A stretch of DNA of 56,390 bases. Source: Alphaproteobacteria bacterium. Lineage in GTDB: Bacteria > Pseudomonadota > Alphaproteobacteria > CACIAM-22H2. The first letter of the stretch is position 1. The number at the start of each line of letters is the position of its first letter. Positions 19,781 to 28,962 of this stretch are shown piece after piece. The stretch spans positions 1 to 56,390 of the forward strand of contig JAEULA010000017.1 of assembly GCA_016793165.1 (NCBI GenBank), in the 5' to 3' direction. The notes beneath the pieces are model-generated. The model saw only the letters and a program-made list of their open reading frames with translations, searched no databases and was not told where the DNA came from. The position numbers were made by a program, and so were the translations under genes.

Positions 19781-20449
19781 TCACTGCGGCGACAGGCGCA
19801 GGCCCTTGAGGCCTTCCTGGATATGCGGGCCCGCGCCGGCCGGCAGCTTGTGCGCGATACCCTTGTGGCAGTCGATGCAGGTCATGCCCTGGTTCAGCCC
19901 GGCCTGATGGCGCTGCGACGAGCGCGGCTCCTGGTTCGAGAAGTCCATGTGCGAGAAGTTGTGGCAGTTGCGGCACTCGCGGCTGTCCGTGCGCTTCATC
20001 GTGTCCCACACGCGCATCGCGAGCTCGAGCCGCTTCGCCTCGAACTTCTCCGGCGTATCGATGACGCCGACCATGTGGCCATACAGCTCGCCCGTCGCCT
20101 GGATCTTGCGCGCGACCTTGTGCACCCATTCCTTCGGCACGTGGCAGTCCGGGCAGGTCGCCCGCACGCCGGTGCGGTTCGTGTAGTGCGCCGTCTGCCG
20201 GTACTCGCGGAAGACGTTGCGCTCCATCTCGTGGCAGGTGATGCAGAAGCCCTCGTTGTTGGTCATCTCCATCGCCCAGTTGAACCCGCCCCAGGACACC
20301 ACGCCGCCGGCGATGCCGACGATCAGCAGCGTGACGACCGAGAACTTCGCGGTCGGGCGGAACAGGAAGCGCAGGAACTGCCGGATCGTGCCGCCGCGCG
20401 GCGGCGATTCCGGCGGCGGGGCGGCGGGAGCGGGGCTGTCGTCCGACAT
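19781..20449 (-). CDS. napC: tetraheme cytochrome c, NapC/NirT family
   Basis: This 222-residue membrane-anchored tetraheme cytochrome takes electrons from quinol and passes them to NapB/NapA in the periplasm. One membrane anchor lies at about 36-58. Four heme motifs are visible: CITCH 69-73, CPDCH 99-103, CRNCH 159-163 and CIDCH 191-195. The N-terminal 20 residues are proline-rich and cytoplasmic. I prefer ATG 20449 to ATG 20461 because TGAGG lies 6 bases before it. It is the last gene of the nap operon, in the usual terminal position. Confidence 0.95.
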   Translation of the reverse strand: MSDDSPAPAAPPPESPPRGGTIRQFLRFLFRPTAKFSVVTLLIVGIAGGVVSWGGFNWAMEMTNNEGFCITCHEMERNVFREYRQTAHYTNRTGVRATCPDCHVPKEWVHKVARKIQATGELYGHMVGVIDTPEKFEAKRLELAMRVWDTMKRTDSRECRNCHNFSHMDFSNQEPRSSQRHQAGLNQGMTCIDCHKGIAHKLPAGAGPHIQEGLKGLRLSPQ

Positions 20450-20489
20450 GCTGGGCCTCATTCTCGATCGGCGCTTGTTTGGGCTCGAG

Positions 20490-20936
20490 TCAGCGGATCT
20501 GGGTCGCGTCCTCGAAGCGGTTCTTCACGAGCTCGCGCGCGTTGAGCTGCGGCACGTGGCACGAGGTGCAGAACCAACGGGTGCCGGCGACGCGGTCGAT
20601 CGGGTTGCCGTCGCGGTCGCGGTAATGAGTCTCGCTGACCTTCGGCGCCCCGACCCGCGCGTTCTGCGGCCAGTCGTGGCAGCTCATGCACTGGTTGTTG
20701 TCCTTGGTGATCTGATAGCCGTCGATGCGGTGCGGGATCAGCGGCGGCGCCTGGCGGTAGGCGCGTCCGAAGCCGCCGGCCGGCACCTCCTGCCGGAGGA
20801 CCTCCGGCGGGAGGTTGATCTCGTCGATGCGCTGATCGCCGCGGTCCGACTTGAGCGGCGCCTGCTGCGCCGAAAGTCCGCCGCCGAAGGCGAGCCCGGC
20901 GACCAATGCGACGGCGATCCAGAGTCTACGGGTCAT
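20490..20936 (-). CDS. napB: periplasmic diheme cytochrome c, nitrate reductase small subunit
   Basis: This 148-residue NapB is the electron-transfer subunit that docks on NapA. A signal peptide (about 5-24, cleaved near SAQQA) precedes two heme motifs, CMSCH 83-87 and CTSCH 123-127. Conserved surroundings PPLIPHRIDGYQI and FCTSCHVPQ are typical of NapB. ATG 20936 follows GAGGAGACACCG, a good ribosome site; an upstream in-frame ATG (20963) is less well placed. It lies between napH and napC. Confidence 0.95.
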   Translation of the reverse strand: MTRRLWIAVALVAGLAFGGGLSAQQAPLKSDRGDQRIDEINLPPEVLRQEVPAGGFGRAYRQAPPLIPHRIDGYQITKDNNQCMSCHDWPQNARVGAPKVSETHYRDRDGNPIDRVAGTRWFCTSCHVPQLNARELVKNRFEDATQIR

Positions 20937-20959
20937 CGGTGTCTCCTCAGCTTCATGGC

Positions 20960-21865
20960 TCATGCGACTTTCCGGACGTCCGCCGGAACGGCGGGCGCGT
21001 GCTCGCGGCGGTCGCCGCGCAGTGCGAAACGGAACACGTCCTCGGGGCAGACGTCGGCGCAACGACCGCAGTTCGAGCAGTCGCCCGACAGGATCACCGG
21101 CGACGTCGCGGCGGTCCCGCGCAGCGCCGGCGAGATCACGTGCGGCTCCGGGCAGACGGCGTAGCAGTCCATGCAGTCGTCGCAGCGAGCGCGGCCGGCC
21201 GCGCTGACGCGCAATACGGCGGCCTTGCCGAGCAGACCGTAGAAGGCGCCGACCGGGCAGAGATGACCGCACCAACCGTGGCGCGCGACGAGCAGGTCGA
21301 ACAGGAACACCGCGACGACGGCGATCCAACCCAGGCCGATGCCGAACAGCAGCCCGCGCTGCAGGATGGTGATCGGGTTGACCGCCTCCCAGGCGATGCG
21401 GCCCGCGACGGCGGACACGACGAGCACCGCGCCGAGCAGCCAGAACCGGGTGGCGCGGCTGGGCTGCCAGCCCTTCGCCAATCCGAGGCGCGTGCGCAGC
21501 CAGTAGGCGAGATCGGTGACCGGATTGATCGGGCAGACCCAGGCGCAATAGGCACGGCCGCCGACCAGCAGGTAGGCGGCAAGCACGATGGCTGCGCCGA
21601 TCAGCGCCGTCGCGCTCGGCCAGTGCCGCGCCGCCAGCGACTGCAGCAGCACCAGCGGGTCGGTCAGGGGAAGCACGTCGAAGGTGAGGCTCGTCGCAAG
21701 CGTGCCCTTGGCGATCCACAGGCCGAACCATGGGCCGGTGAGGAACACGGCGAGGAAGACGAGCTGCGCCAGGCGCCGCAGCAGCAGGAAGCGATGCGCG
21801 GCGAGCCAGCCGCGCCGCACCGCCGCGACCCGGCCGGGAACGCGACCTGTGGCGGCGACGCTCAT
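20960..21865 (-). CDS. napH: quinol dehydrogenase membrane component NapH
   Basis: This 301-residue integral membrane ferredoxin-like protein has four or five membrane helices, with cytoplasmic cysteine motifs CAWVCP near 107-112 and [10 protein letters not shown] further on. Two C-terminal [4Fe-4S] motifs follow, [12 protein letters not shown] and [12 protein letters not shown]. With NapG it forms an alternative quinol-oxidising route to NapA. The ATG overlaps the napG stop by 4 bases (21862-21865), showing translational coupling. Confidence 0.95.
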   Translation of the reverse strand: MSVAATGRVPGRVAAVRRGWLAAHRFLLLRRLAQLVFLAVFLTGPWFGLWIAKGTLATSLTFDVLPLTDPLVLLQSLAARHWPSATALIGAAIVLAAYLLVGGRAYCAWVCPINPVTDLAYWLRTRLGLAKGWQPSRATRFWLLGAVLVVSAVAGRIAWEAVNPITILQRGLLFGIGLGWIAVVAVFLFDLLVARHGWCGHLCPVGAFYGLLGKAAVLRVSAAGRARCDDCMDCYAVCPEPHVISPALRGTAATSPVILSGDCSNCGRCADVCPEDVFRFALRGDRREHAPAVPADVRKVA

Positions 21866-22617
21866 GGCTTCGCCTCGGGCAGGCGCTCGGGCAGGCGGAT
21901 CGTGTCGGAGACGAGCGGGGCGCCCGCCTTCTCCTTCTCCCGCCACCCGTAGCGGTAATGCGCGCCGCCGCGGCCCTGCGCGAGATCGCGCGGCAGCACG
22001 CGGATCGCCGCGGCCTCGAGCACGCAGCTCTTCTCGCACTTGCCGCAGCCGGTGCAGTGCTCGGCATGGACGACGGGCTCGAACACCGCGTGCTTGCCGG
22101 TGCGCGTGTTGTGGGTGGCCTCGAGCGTGATCGCCTTGTCGATGACCGGGCAGACCCGATAGCAGACGTCGCAGCGCAGGCCCTGCAGGTTGAGGCAGGT
22201 CTCGCGCCCGACCAGCGCCGCGACGCCCATGTCCGCCCTGTTGATGTCCTTGAGCGCGGGGTCCAGCGCGCCGGTCGGGCACGCGACGACGCACGGGATC
22301 GTCTCGCACATCTCGCAGGGCACGTCGCGCGCGACGAAGTAGGGCGAGCCGACCGCCACGCCGTCGCCGAGCGTGGCCAGGCGCAGCGTGCCGTAGGGGC
22401 AGGCGCGCACGCACAGCCCGCACTTCACGCAGGCCGACAGGAAGCCGGCCTCGTCCCGGGCGCCGGGCGGGCGCAGGGCATGGGCGGGCTTCACGCCGCC
22501 GGTGGCGGCGAAGCCCAGGGCGCATGCCGCGAGCCCGACACCACAGGCCGCGCGCGCCGCGTCCTCGATCAGGCGTCGCCGCCCGACCCAGTCCGAAGGG
22601 CCGCCCTTGCCCGCCAT
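21862..22617 (-). CDS. napG: ferredoxin-type protein NapG
   Basis: This 251-residue periplasmic iron-sulfur protein has an N-terminal twin-arginine-like leader ([19 protein letters not shown]). Four cysteine clusters for [4Fe-4S] centres follow: [35 protein letters not shown] with an earlier Cys, and [11 protein letters not shown]. It partners NapH in electron delivery. The ATG at 22617 has a GGCGGAGAA site and lies 28 bases after the napA stop. Confidence 0.95.
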   Translation of the reverse strand: MAGKGGPSDWVGRRRLIEDAARAACGVGLAACALGFAATGGVKPAHALRPPGARDEAGFLSACVKCGLCVRACPYGTLRLATLGDGVAVGSPYFVARDVPCEMCETIPCVVACPTGALDPALKDINRADMGVAALVGRETCLNLQGLRCDVCYRVCPVIDKAITLEATHNTRTGKHAVFEPVVHAEHCTGCGKCEKSCVLEAAAIRVLPRDLAQGRGGAHYRYGWREKEKAGAPLVSDTIRLPERLPEAKP

Positions 22618-22645
22618 TGCCGTTCTCCGCCCGTCCGTCCGCGCC

Positions 22646-25153
22646 TCAGATCGAGACGACCTTGCAGGCGCACTTCTTGAAATCGGTCTCCTTCGAGATC
22701 GGGCACGTCGCGTCGAGCGTCAGCGCGTTGACCAGCTGGCTCGAGTCGAACCACGGGATGTAGACCATGCCCGGCGGCGGCTTGTTGCGGCCGCGCGTCT
22801 CGACGCGCGTGACCAGCGCGCCGCGCCGCGTCATCAGGCGGATCGCCTGGCCGCGGTTGAGGCCGCGCTTCTGCGCGTCGTCGGGATGCATGAAGGCGAC
22901 CGCGTTCGGGAACGAGCGGTGCAGCTCCGGCACGCGGCGCGTCATCGACCCGGAATGCCAGTGCTCCAGCACGCGGCCGGTGACCAGCCACAGGTCGTAC
23001 TCGCCGTCCGGGCTCTCCGCCGGCGGCTCGTACGGCGCGTAGATCAGGCGGGCCTTGCCGTCGGCCTGGCCGTAGAAGCGGATGCCCTCGCCCGGCTTCA
23101 CGTAGGGATCGTAGCCCTCGCGGAAGCGCCACAGCGTCTCCTTGCTGTCGACGACCGGCCAGCGCAGGCCGCGGGCGCGATGGTAGAGGTCGAACTCGGC
23201 AAGGTCGTGGGCCTTGCCGCGGCCGAACTTGGCGTACTCCTCGAACAGCCCCTTCTGCAGGTAGAAGCCGAAGTCGCGCGACTCGTCGTTGAGCCGGTCG
23301 CCGAGCTCGGTCACCGGATACCTGGTCGTGTCGGCATTGGCGAAGAGCACGTCGTAGAGCCGCTTGCCGCGGTACTCCGGCATCTTCGCGATCAGCTCCT
23401 CGGTCCACACCTCCTCGACCTTGAAGTACTTGGAGAACTCGACGAGCTGCCACAGGTCGGAGCGCGCCTCGCCCGGCGGCTTGACCTGCTGGCGCCAGAA
23501 CTGCGTGCGACGCTCGGCATTGCCGTAGGCGCCCTCCTTCTCGGCCCACATCGCGGTCGGCAGGATCAGGTCGGCGGCGAGCGCGGTGACCGTCGGGTAC
23601 GGGTCCGACACCACGATGAAGTTGTCGGGGTTGCGATAGCCGGGCAGCCCCTCCTCGTTCATGTTGGGCGCGGCCTGCATGTTGTTGGTGCACATCACCC
23701 AGTAGGCGTTGAGCTTGCCGTCCTTGAGCATGCGGTGCTGCAGCACGGCGTGATAGCCCACCGTCCCGTTCAGAGTGCCCTCCGGCAGCTTCCACAGCTT
23801 CTCGGTGGTGGCTCGATGCGCCGGGTTGGCGACGACCATGTCCGCCGGCAGCCGGTGCGCGAAGGTGCCGACCTCGCGCGCGGTGCCACAGGCCGAGGGC
23901 TGGCCGGTCAGCGAGAACGGGCTGTTGCCCGGCTCGGAGATCTTCCCGACGAGCAGATGCACGTTGTAGACGAGGTTGTTCACCCAGGTGCCGCGGGTGT
24001 GCTGGTTGAAACCCATCGTCCAGAGCGACATCACCTTCTTGCGCGGGTCCGCATAGACCTTGGCGAGGCGCTCCAGCTTCTCGGGCTCCACGCCCGAAAG
24101 CTTGCTCGTGTACTCGAGCGTGTACTTGGAGACGAGCTGCCGGTATTCCTCGAAGGTGATCGGCGTGAGTTTCTCGTGCTGGTTCTTGTGCGAGGCGTTC
24201 TCCGCCTTCGCTTCAAGCGGGTGCGCCGGGCGCAGCCCGTAGCCGATGTCCTCGGCGGTGCGCGTCAGGAACACGTTCTTCTCGACGAACTCGCGGTTGA
24301 CCGCGCCGGTCGAGATGATGTGGTTGGCGATGTAATTGAGGATCGCGAGATCGCTCTGCGGATTGAACGTCATCGCGTTGTCCGCGAGCTCGTAGCAGCG
24401 GTGCTCGAAGGTCGAGAGCACGTGCACCTCGCAGCCAGGCTTGGTCAGGCGCGTGTCGGTCAGGCGCGACCACAGGATCGGATGCATCTCCGCCATGTTC
24501 GAGCCCCAGAGCACGAAGGCGTCGGCGTGCTCGAGGTCGTCATAGCAGCCCATGGGCTCGTCGATCCCGAACGCGCGCATGAAGCCCGCTACGGCCGAGG
24601 CCATGCAGTGGCGCGCATTCGGGTCGAGGTTGTTGGAGCGGAAGCCGGCCTTGTAGAGCTTCGCCGCCGCATAACCCTCCCAGATCGTCCACTGGCCGGA
24701 GCCGAACATGCCGACGCCGGTGACGCCCTGCTTCTTCAGCGCCGCCTTCCACTTCTCGGCCATGATCGAGAACGCCTCGTCCCAGCTGACGGGCGTGAAG
24801 TCGCCGCTCTTGTCGAAGACGCCGTTCTTCTTGCGCAGCAGGGGACGGGTCAGCCGGTCCTCGCCGTACATGATCTTCGACAGGAAGTAGCCCTTGATGC
24901 AGTTCAGGCCGCGATTCACAGGCGCGTCGGGGTCGCCCTGGGTCGCGACGACGCGGCCGGCCTTGGTGCCGATCAGCACGCCGCAGCCCGTACCGCAAAA
25001 GCGGCATACGCCCTTGTCCCAGGTGATGCCGTCCGGACGCCCGGTCGGCCCCTGCGACTGCGCGACGGCAGGCGGCGGTGCCACGCCGGCGGCCGTCGCC
25101 GTGGCGGCGACGGCGCTGGCCCTCATCAGGTCGCGACGGGTGATGGTGCTCAT
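22646..25153 (-). CDS. napA: periplasmic nitrate reductase catalytic subunit
   Basis: This 835-residue Mo-bis-MGD enzyme reduces nitrate to nitrite in the periplasm. The Tat leader is [16 protein letters not shown]. The [4Fe-4S] ligands are C50, C53, C57 (CRFCGTGC) and C85. C183 in [10 protein letters not shown] is the expected molybdenum ligand, and the C-terminal domain has the usual NapA pattern. Length matches the family. The ATG at 25153 overlaps the napD stop by 4 bases. The gene is central in napDAGHBC; the order without napE, napF or napK is a streamlined version. Confidence 0.97.
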   Translation of the reverse strand: MSTITRRDLMRASAVAATATAAGVAPPPAVAQSQGPTGRPDGITWDKGVCRFCGTGCGVLIGTKAGRVVATQGDPDAPVNRGLNCIKGYFLSKIMYGEDRLTRPLLRKKNGVFDKSGDFTPVSWDEAFSIMAEKWKAALKKQGVTGVGMFGSGQWTIWEGYAAAKLYKAGFRSNNLDPNARHCMASAVAGFMRAFGIDEPMGCYDDLEHADAFVLWGSNMAEMHPILWSRLTDTRLTKPGCEVHVLSTFEHRCYELADNAMTFNPQSDLAILNYIANHIISTGAVNREFVEKNVFLTRTAEDIGYGLRPAHPLEAKAENASHKNQHEKLTPITFEEYRQLVSKYTLEYTSKLSGVEPEKLERLAKVYADPRKKVMSLWTMGFNQHTRGTWVNNLVYNVHLLVGKISEPGNSPFSLTGQPSACGTAREVGTFAHRLPADMVVANPAHRATTEKLWKLPEGTLNGTVGYHAVLQHRMLKDGKLNAYWVMCTNNMQAAPNMNEEGLPGYRNPDNFIVVSDPYPTVTALAADLILPTAMWAEKEGAYGNAERRTQFWRQQVKPPGEARSDLWQLVEFSKYFKVEEVWTEELIAKMPEYRGKRLYDVLFANADTTRYPVTELGDRLNDESRDFGFYLQKGLFEEYAKFGRGKAHDLAEFDLYHRARGLRWPVVDSKETLWRFREGYDPYVKPGEGIRFYGQADGKARLIYAPYEPPAESPDGEYDLWLVTGRVLEHWHSGSMTRRVPELHRSFPNAVAFMHPDDAQKRGLNRGQAIRLMTRRGALVTRVETRGRNKPPPGMVYIPWFDSSQLVNALTLDATCPISKETDFKKCACKVVSI

Positions 25154-25503
25154 GAGCGGGTCTCCTGATCGCCGCGTCCGGGGACGCGCGCGGGTTCGAA
25201 CTGGTGGTAGACGAGGGCGGCGGCGACGACGCCGGGCACCGCGTGGAGTGCCGCCAGCGAGTCGATCGCGCTGCCGCCGGCCGTGTCCTCGACGGTCACG
25301 ATCATCCGCCCCTGCGGCAGGATCTGGTGGATGGCGACGCCGGCCATCCTCTCGAGCGCCTCGCGGACCGAGTCGATGCGCTGCGGCATGGCGTGCACCA
25401 GCACGCCGCACATGTTGAGATCGCCCTCGTCGTCGCCGTTCGGCTGCGACGACGGCTCTTCCCGCGCACCGAGAAATGCGCGACGCGACATGCCGGATTC
25501 CAT
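25150..25503 (-). CDS. napD: nitrate reductase assembly chaperone NapD with an SRRAFLG leader
   Basis: This 117-residue protein is the chaperone that binds the Tat signal peptide of NapA and guards cofactor loading. The C-terminal 85 residues are the NapD fold ([32 protein letters not shown]). Ahead of it is an extra 28-residue segment that begins [16 protein letters not shown], resembling a twin-arginine motif but followed by a polar, not a hydrophobic, stretch, so it is not an export signal. ATG 25503 has AGGGAGG just before it. It is the first gene of the operon; the promoter must lie in 25504-25766. Confidence 0.9.
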   Translation of the reverse strand: MESGMSRRAFLGAREEPSSQPNGDDEGDLNMCGVLVHAMPQRIDSVREALERMAGVAIHQILPQGRMIVTVEDTAGGSAIDSLAALHAVPGVVAAALVYHQFEPARVPGRGDQETRS

Positions 25504-25766
25504 TTCGCCTCCCTTGAAGACCCCGATCGCCGACGCGATCCGGAGCTTGCGGAAAACCTGGGCAGAACCTGCCAACGCTTCGGGCACTTCGGTGCGCGAC
25601 CTAGTGGCGCAGCGACATCGGCGTCACGGGGGCGTTGGGGCGACCGCGGCTCCGCGGAATTTCGCCGTCCTATCCGAGGCTTCGCACCTGCCGGCGCCGC
25701 CCGCGACGACGAGCCCCCGGCTGGAACGCGACCGTTGCCGCCCGCGGCGGGCGGGCGGTACCCGCC
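25504..25766 (-). promoter_or_regulatory. nap operon upstream region
   Basis: These 263 bases separate the histidine kinase stop from napD. The nap promoter should be here. I looked for an FNR/NNR-type TTGAT-N4-ATCAA box and for a clear -35/-10 pair and found neither. The part near 25740-25766 is GC-rich with short inverted repeats around CCCGCGGCGGGCGGG that could end the kinase transcript. Confidence 0.35.
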
Positions 25767-28328
25767 TCAGGCGACGGCGGCGACGGCCGCCGCGGCTGCA
25801 GGCCGGCGCGGCAGTCGCACCGTGAAGGTCGAGCCCTGCTGCTCCACGCTGTGCACCGCCACCGTACCGCCGTGCAGGGTCACGAATTCTTTCACGAGGT
25901 TCAGGCCGATGCCGGTTCCGGGGATCGACAGCGATGCGCTGGTGCGGAAGAAGCGGGTGAACAGGCGGTCGCGCTCGGCCTCGGGAATGCCGATGCCGTG
26001 GTCGGTCACCGCGACCTCCACGGCGTCGTCGAGCGCGACGGCCGCGACCTCGACGCGCCGCGATGCCCCCGAGTACTTGACGGCATTGGACAGGAGGTTG
26101 CTGAACACCTGGTCGAGCAGCCGCGGATCGGCCTCGAGCAGGATCGGCGTCCGCGGCAGATCGAGGCGGATCGTCCAGCGCGGCGAGATCGAGCGCTGGC
26201 GCTCGCAGACCTCGGCGAGCAGTGTCCCGAGCTCGCACGATGTCGGCTCGAAGTCGAAGCGCCCGTCCTCGAGCCGCGCCGTCGAGAGCGTGCGCTCGAT
26301 GATCTCGGTCATGCGGGCGACCGCGCCGCGGATCCGCTCGACCCGCTTGTGCAGATCGGAGTCCGGCACGCCTTCCGGGCGGGACAGGATCCGCTGGGAG
26401 GCGCTGTCGATGATCGCCAGCGGCGTGCGGAACTCGTGACTCGCCATCGACACGAAGCGCCGCTGCTGGGCGTTGACCTCGCGCTCGCCCGCCAGTGCGC
26501 GCTGCAGCTCCGCCTCGCTCGCGGTGAGCCGCGCGAGCAGCCTCCGCGCCTCCGTCACGTCGCGGTACAGCGACACGCAGCCGCCGTCCGACGTCGCGCT
26601 CTCGCGGACCTCGATCACCCGGCCGTGGCTGGAGGTGAACTCGCTGGTCTGACTGCGGACGCGATGCTGTGCGACGCGCTCTGCGATTCGCTTCGCGCGA
26701 GCCGCCTCGGTCCAGTCGGGATGATGGCGAGCGATCGATTCGCGGAGGAAGTCGTCGAAGCTGATGCCGAGGCGGAGCGCTTCGCCCATTTGGGGCAGGA
26801 GATCGGCGCAGCGCCGGTTCCAGGCGGCAAGGCGATCATCCGAGTCCCACAGGATGAACGCATCCGCGATGCTCTCGATGCCGTCGCGGAATCGCGCCTC
26901 GCTGGTCGCCAGATCGCGCAGGGCATTGCGCTCGGCCGTGATGTCTCGATAGATCGACACCCGGCCACCGGCCGAGGTCGTGTGCTCCACGACCTCGATG
27001 GTGCGGCCGTCGGGCAGCGCGAGCTCCATCGGCACCCCGCGCTGCTTGCTCCGCGCGCGCCGCGTCTCCAGCCAGGCCGTGATTTCGGCGGCGGTGAGAT
27101 GCGGAAAGGCGCGTCGGGCGCTCTCCTCGCGAATCTCGTCCAGATGGACGCCGGGCTCTAGCAGGCCGCGAAGATGCGGCAGCAGCTCCGGATAGCGCTG
27201 GTTCCACAGCACCAGCCGTTCGTCCTTGTCCCAAAGGACGAATCCCTCGCCCATGCACTCGATGCTGTCGCGCAGCGCCGCTTCCGTCGATTCGCGCAGC
27301 CGCTCGGCCCTCCGGGAGTCGCGGCGCAGCGTCGTGAACAGCCGGATCATCAGGGTGAGCCCGCCGAGCAGCAGGCCGCCCATCAGCGTCAACGCGCCGG
27401 AATAGCGCTGGAGCCACTCGGAGGCGAGGTCGGGCAGCCGTTCGGTGTCGATCGTGATGAGGCCGTAGCGGTCCGAGACGGCGAAGCTCGTCACGCTCGC
27501 CAGGGCGTCGTGATCCGCCTTCGTACGGAGCAGGCCTGCGCTTTCGCCCGCGCGGATCCGCGCGGCGAGCGCGCTGCCCGACAAGTCGGCGCCGGGGACG
27601 CCGTCGGGCATGCGCGCAAGCACGACGAACCGGTCCGTCAGCACCGACAGTTCGCCGCCGTGCACGGCGTGCAGCGGCTGAAGGACCTCCAACGCCATGC
27701 GCACGTCCACCGTCGCATAGGCGAGACCGAGATAGGCTCCGCCCGCGTCGCGGATTTCCCGCGACATGCCGAAGAGCCAGGCGCCTTCGCGCCGGAACGG
27801 CGCGGTGATCACGAGCCCGTCGCGTTGCCCGGTCACGCGGCCTTGCAGGATTGCCGCGTCCGGGATGCGCGCGGCCGTCGGCGCGTCGTCCGCGATCGCG
27901 AGCGCGATCACATTGCCGTCGGCATCGACGACGCCGAGCGACTCCAACAGCATTCCAAGATGCCGGATCCGGTTCATCGCCTCGCGCAATGGCGCAGCGA
28001 CGACGACGGGGCGGTCGGGCGTGCGCGCGACCTGCCCGGCGATCAGCGTCAGCGCGCGGTCGGTTCTGTCGATGGCGCGCTCGACATAGCCCATCGCCGC
28101 GACCGAGATCCCGCGGGTGTGCCGGGACCGGTCGTCGAGCTCATGTTCCCAGAAGAGGTGAAGGCTGAGGGCAAGCGCCGCGACCAGCCCTGCGGCGATG
28201 ATGGCGAGCACGATGGCGTAGTGGCTCACGCGCTCGGACACCGACGAAAGTCTGGATCGGGATTCGGAAGTCAAACGGCCCCCGGACTTCGGATGGCAGG
28301 TCGCCGGTCCGAGATGCCAACGCACCAC
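25767..28328 (-). CDS. membrane sensor histidine kinase with two PAS domains
   Basis: This protein of up to 853 residues has membrane helices at about 37-59 and 309-331 enclosing a periplasmic sensor region of about 250 residues (Cache-like by layout). Two tandem PAS domains follow (about 350-465 and 476-595, each with the FxLWDxDxRLxxWN pattern). The HisKA domain has phospho-acceptor H631 in MASHEFRTPL, and the ATPase domain has N-box QVFSNLLSNAVKYS, DHGIGIP and GTGIGLNLVK. There is no receiver domain and no adjacent response regulator. The GTG at 28328 has no good ribosome site; TTG 28275 or an internal GTG are alternatives. It is encoded just upstream of nap, same strand, but 263 bases apart. 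Confidence 0.9.
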   Translation of the reverse strand: MVRWHLGPATCHPKSGGRLTSESRSRLSSVSERVSHYAIVLAIIAAGLVAALALSLHLFWEHELDDRSRHTRGISVAAMGYVERAIDRTDRALTLIAGQVARTPDRPVVVAAPLREAMNRIRHLGMLLESLGVVDADGNVIALAIADDAPTAARIPDAAILQGRVTGQRDGLVITAPFRREGAWLFGMSREIRDAGGAYLGLAYATVDVRMALEVLQPLHAVHGGELSVLTDRFVVLARMPDGVPGADLSGSALAARIRAGESAGLLRTKADHDALASVTSFAVSDRYGLITIDTERLPDLASEWLQRYSGALTLMGGLLLGGLTLMIRLFTTLRRDSRRAERLRESTEAALRDSIECMGEGFVLWDKDERLVLWNQRYPELLPHLRGLLEPGVHLDEIREESARRAFPHLTAAEITAWLETRRARSKQRGVPMELALPDGRTIEVVEHTTSAGGRVSIYRDITAERNALRDLATSEARFRDGIESIADAFILWDSDDRLAAWNRRCADLLPQMGEALRLGISFDDFLRESIARHHPDWTEAARAKRIAERVAQHRVRSQTSEFTSSHGRVIEVRESATSDGGCVSLYRDVTEARRLLARLTASEAELQRALAGEREVNAQQRRFVSMASHEFRTPLAIIDSASQRILSRPEGVPDSDLHKRVERIRGAVARMTEIIERTLSTARLEDGRFDFEPTSCELGTLLAEVCERQRSISPRWTIRLDLPRTPILLEADPRLLDQVFSNLLSNAVKYSGASRRVEVAAVALDDAVEVAVTDHGIGIPEAERDRLFTRFFRTSASLSIPGTGIGLNLVKEFVTLHGGTVAVHSVEQQGSTFTVRLPRRPAAAAAVAAVA

Positions 28329-28381
28329 AGTTCAGTTAACCCATCCTTAACCCGGGCGCCGAAAATGGATTCGACGCAAGG

Positions 28382-28879
28382 TCATCGCACCGGCTTGGCG
28401 CGATACTTGAAGTCGCAATGCGTGGCGCCCTGCATGATCGTCTGCGTACGGGTCATCTCGATGCCCGGCGCGTAGCCCTCGATGAAGCTGGCGTCGCGAT
28501 TGCACGACAGCAGATGGCCGATCTCGCCCAGCCCCATCGCGTGATAGAGCTCGGCATAGCGGCAGCGCGTGACGTCGAAATCGAGGTTCTCCGCGTCGCG
28601 GCGGACCGGACGGATCGCGAGCGCGTCCTCCCTGCGCCAGAGCGGCTGCAGCGCCTCGAAGGAGTCGAGCGACGGCGCCGCCTTCTCCTGCGACGCGAAG
28701 GACTTCGCCTGGGCGATCGCCGCCTTCTTGACGGCGCGCTCGATCACGCCCTTCGCGGCCTCGGCGCCGAACGCCGCCTTCATCTCCTCGTAGAGAGGCT
28801 TGATGATCTCGGCCTCGATGCGTCGGCGCTCGAGGATCCCCATGGCCGGGGGCGGCGGTGCGGAGGGCTTGTCGGTCAT
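28382..28879 (-). CDS. L-2-amino-thiazoline-4-carboxylic acid hydrolase family protein
   Basis: This 165-residue soluble protein has the family signature in its C-terminal half: CRYAELYHAMGLGEIG, LLSCNRDASFIEGY, and the final CDFKYR. The conserved cysteines and the RTQTIMQGATHCD segment match the ATC hydrolase family, named for an enzyme that opens 2-aminothiazoline-4-carboxylate to S-carbamoylcysteine. Most members are of unknown substrate. ATG 28879 is preceded by a GGAGAT stretch. It follows the MetX-like hydrolase on the same strand by 83 bases and may share its transcript. Confidence 0.82.
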   Translation of the reverse strand: MTDKPSAPPPPAMGILERRRIEAEIIKPLYEEMKAAFGAEAAKGVIERAVKKAAIAQAKSFASQEKAAPSLDSFEALQPLWRREDALAIRPVRRDAENLDFDVTRCRYAELYHAMGLGEIGHLLSCNRDASFIEGYAPGIEMTRTQTIMQGATHCDFKYRAKPVR

Positions 28880-28962
28880 GGCGTCGATCTCCAGGAACCG
28901 GGAAACCGCAGCATCGGACAGACCGCACGGCGACGCGAGTCCGCCGCAAGGGGGCAGCGGCG

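Noticed and set aside
22502..25168. An 888-codon plus-strand open frame opposite napA
   Set aside because: Low-complexity translation with repeated Arg, Leu, Val and His, and no start context. NapA on the other strand has all cofactor ligands.
25504..25766. FNR/NNR box ahead of napD
   Set aside because: I searched by eye for TTGAT-N4-ATCAA on both strands and found no convincing match.
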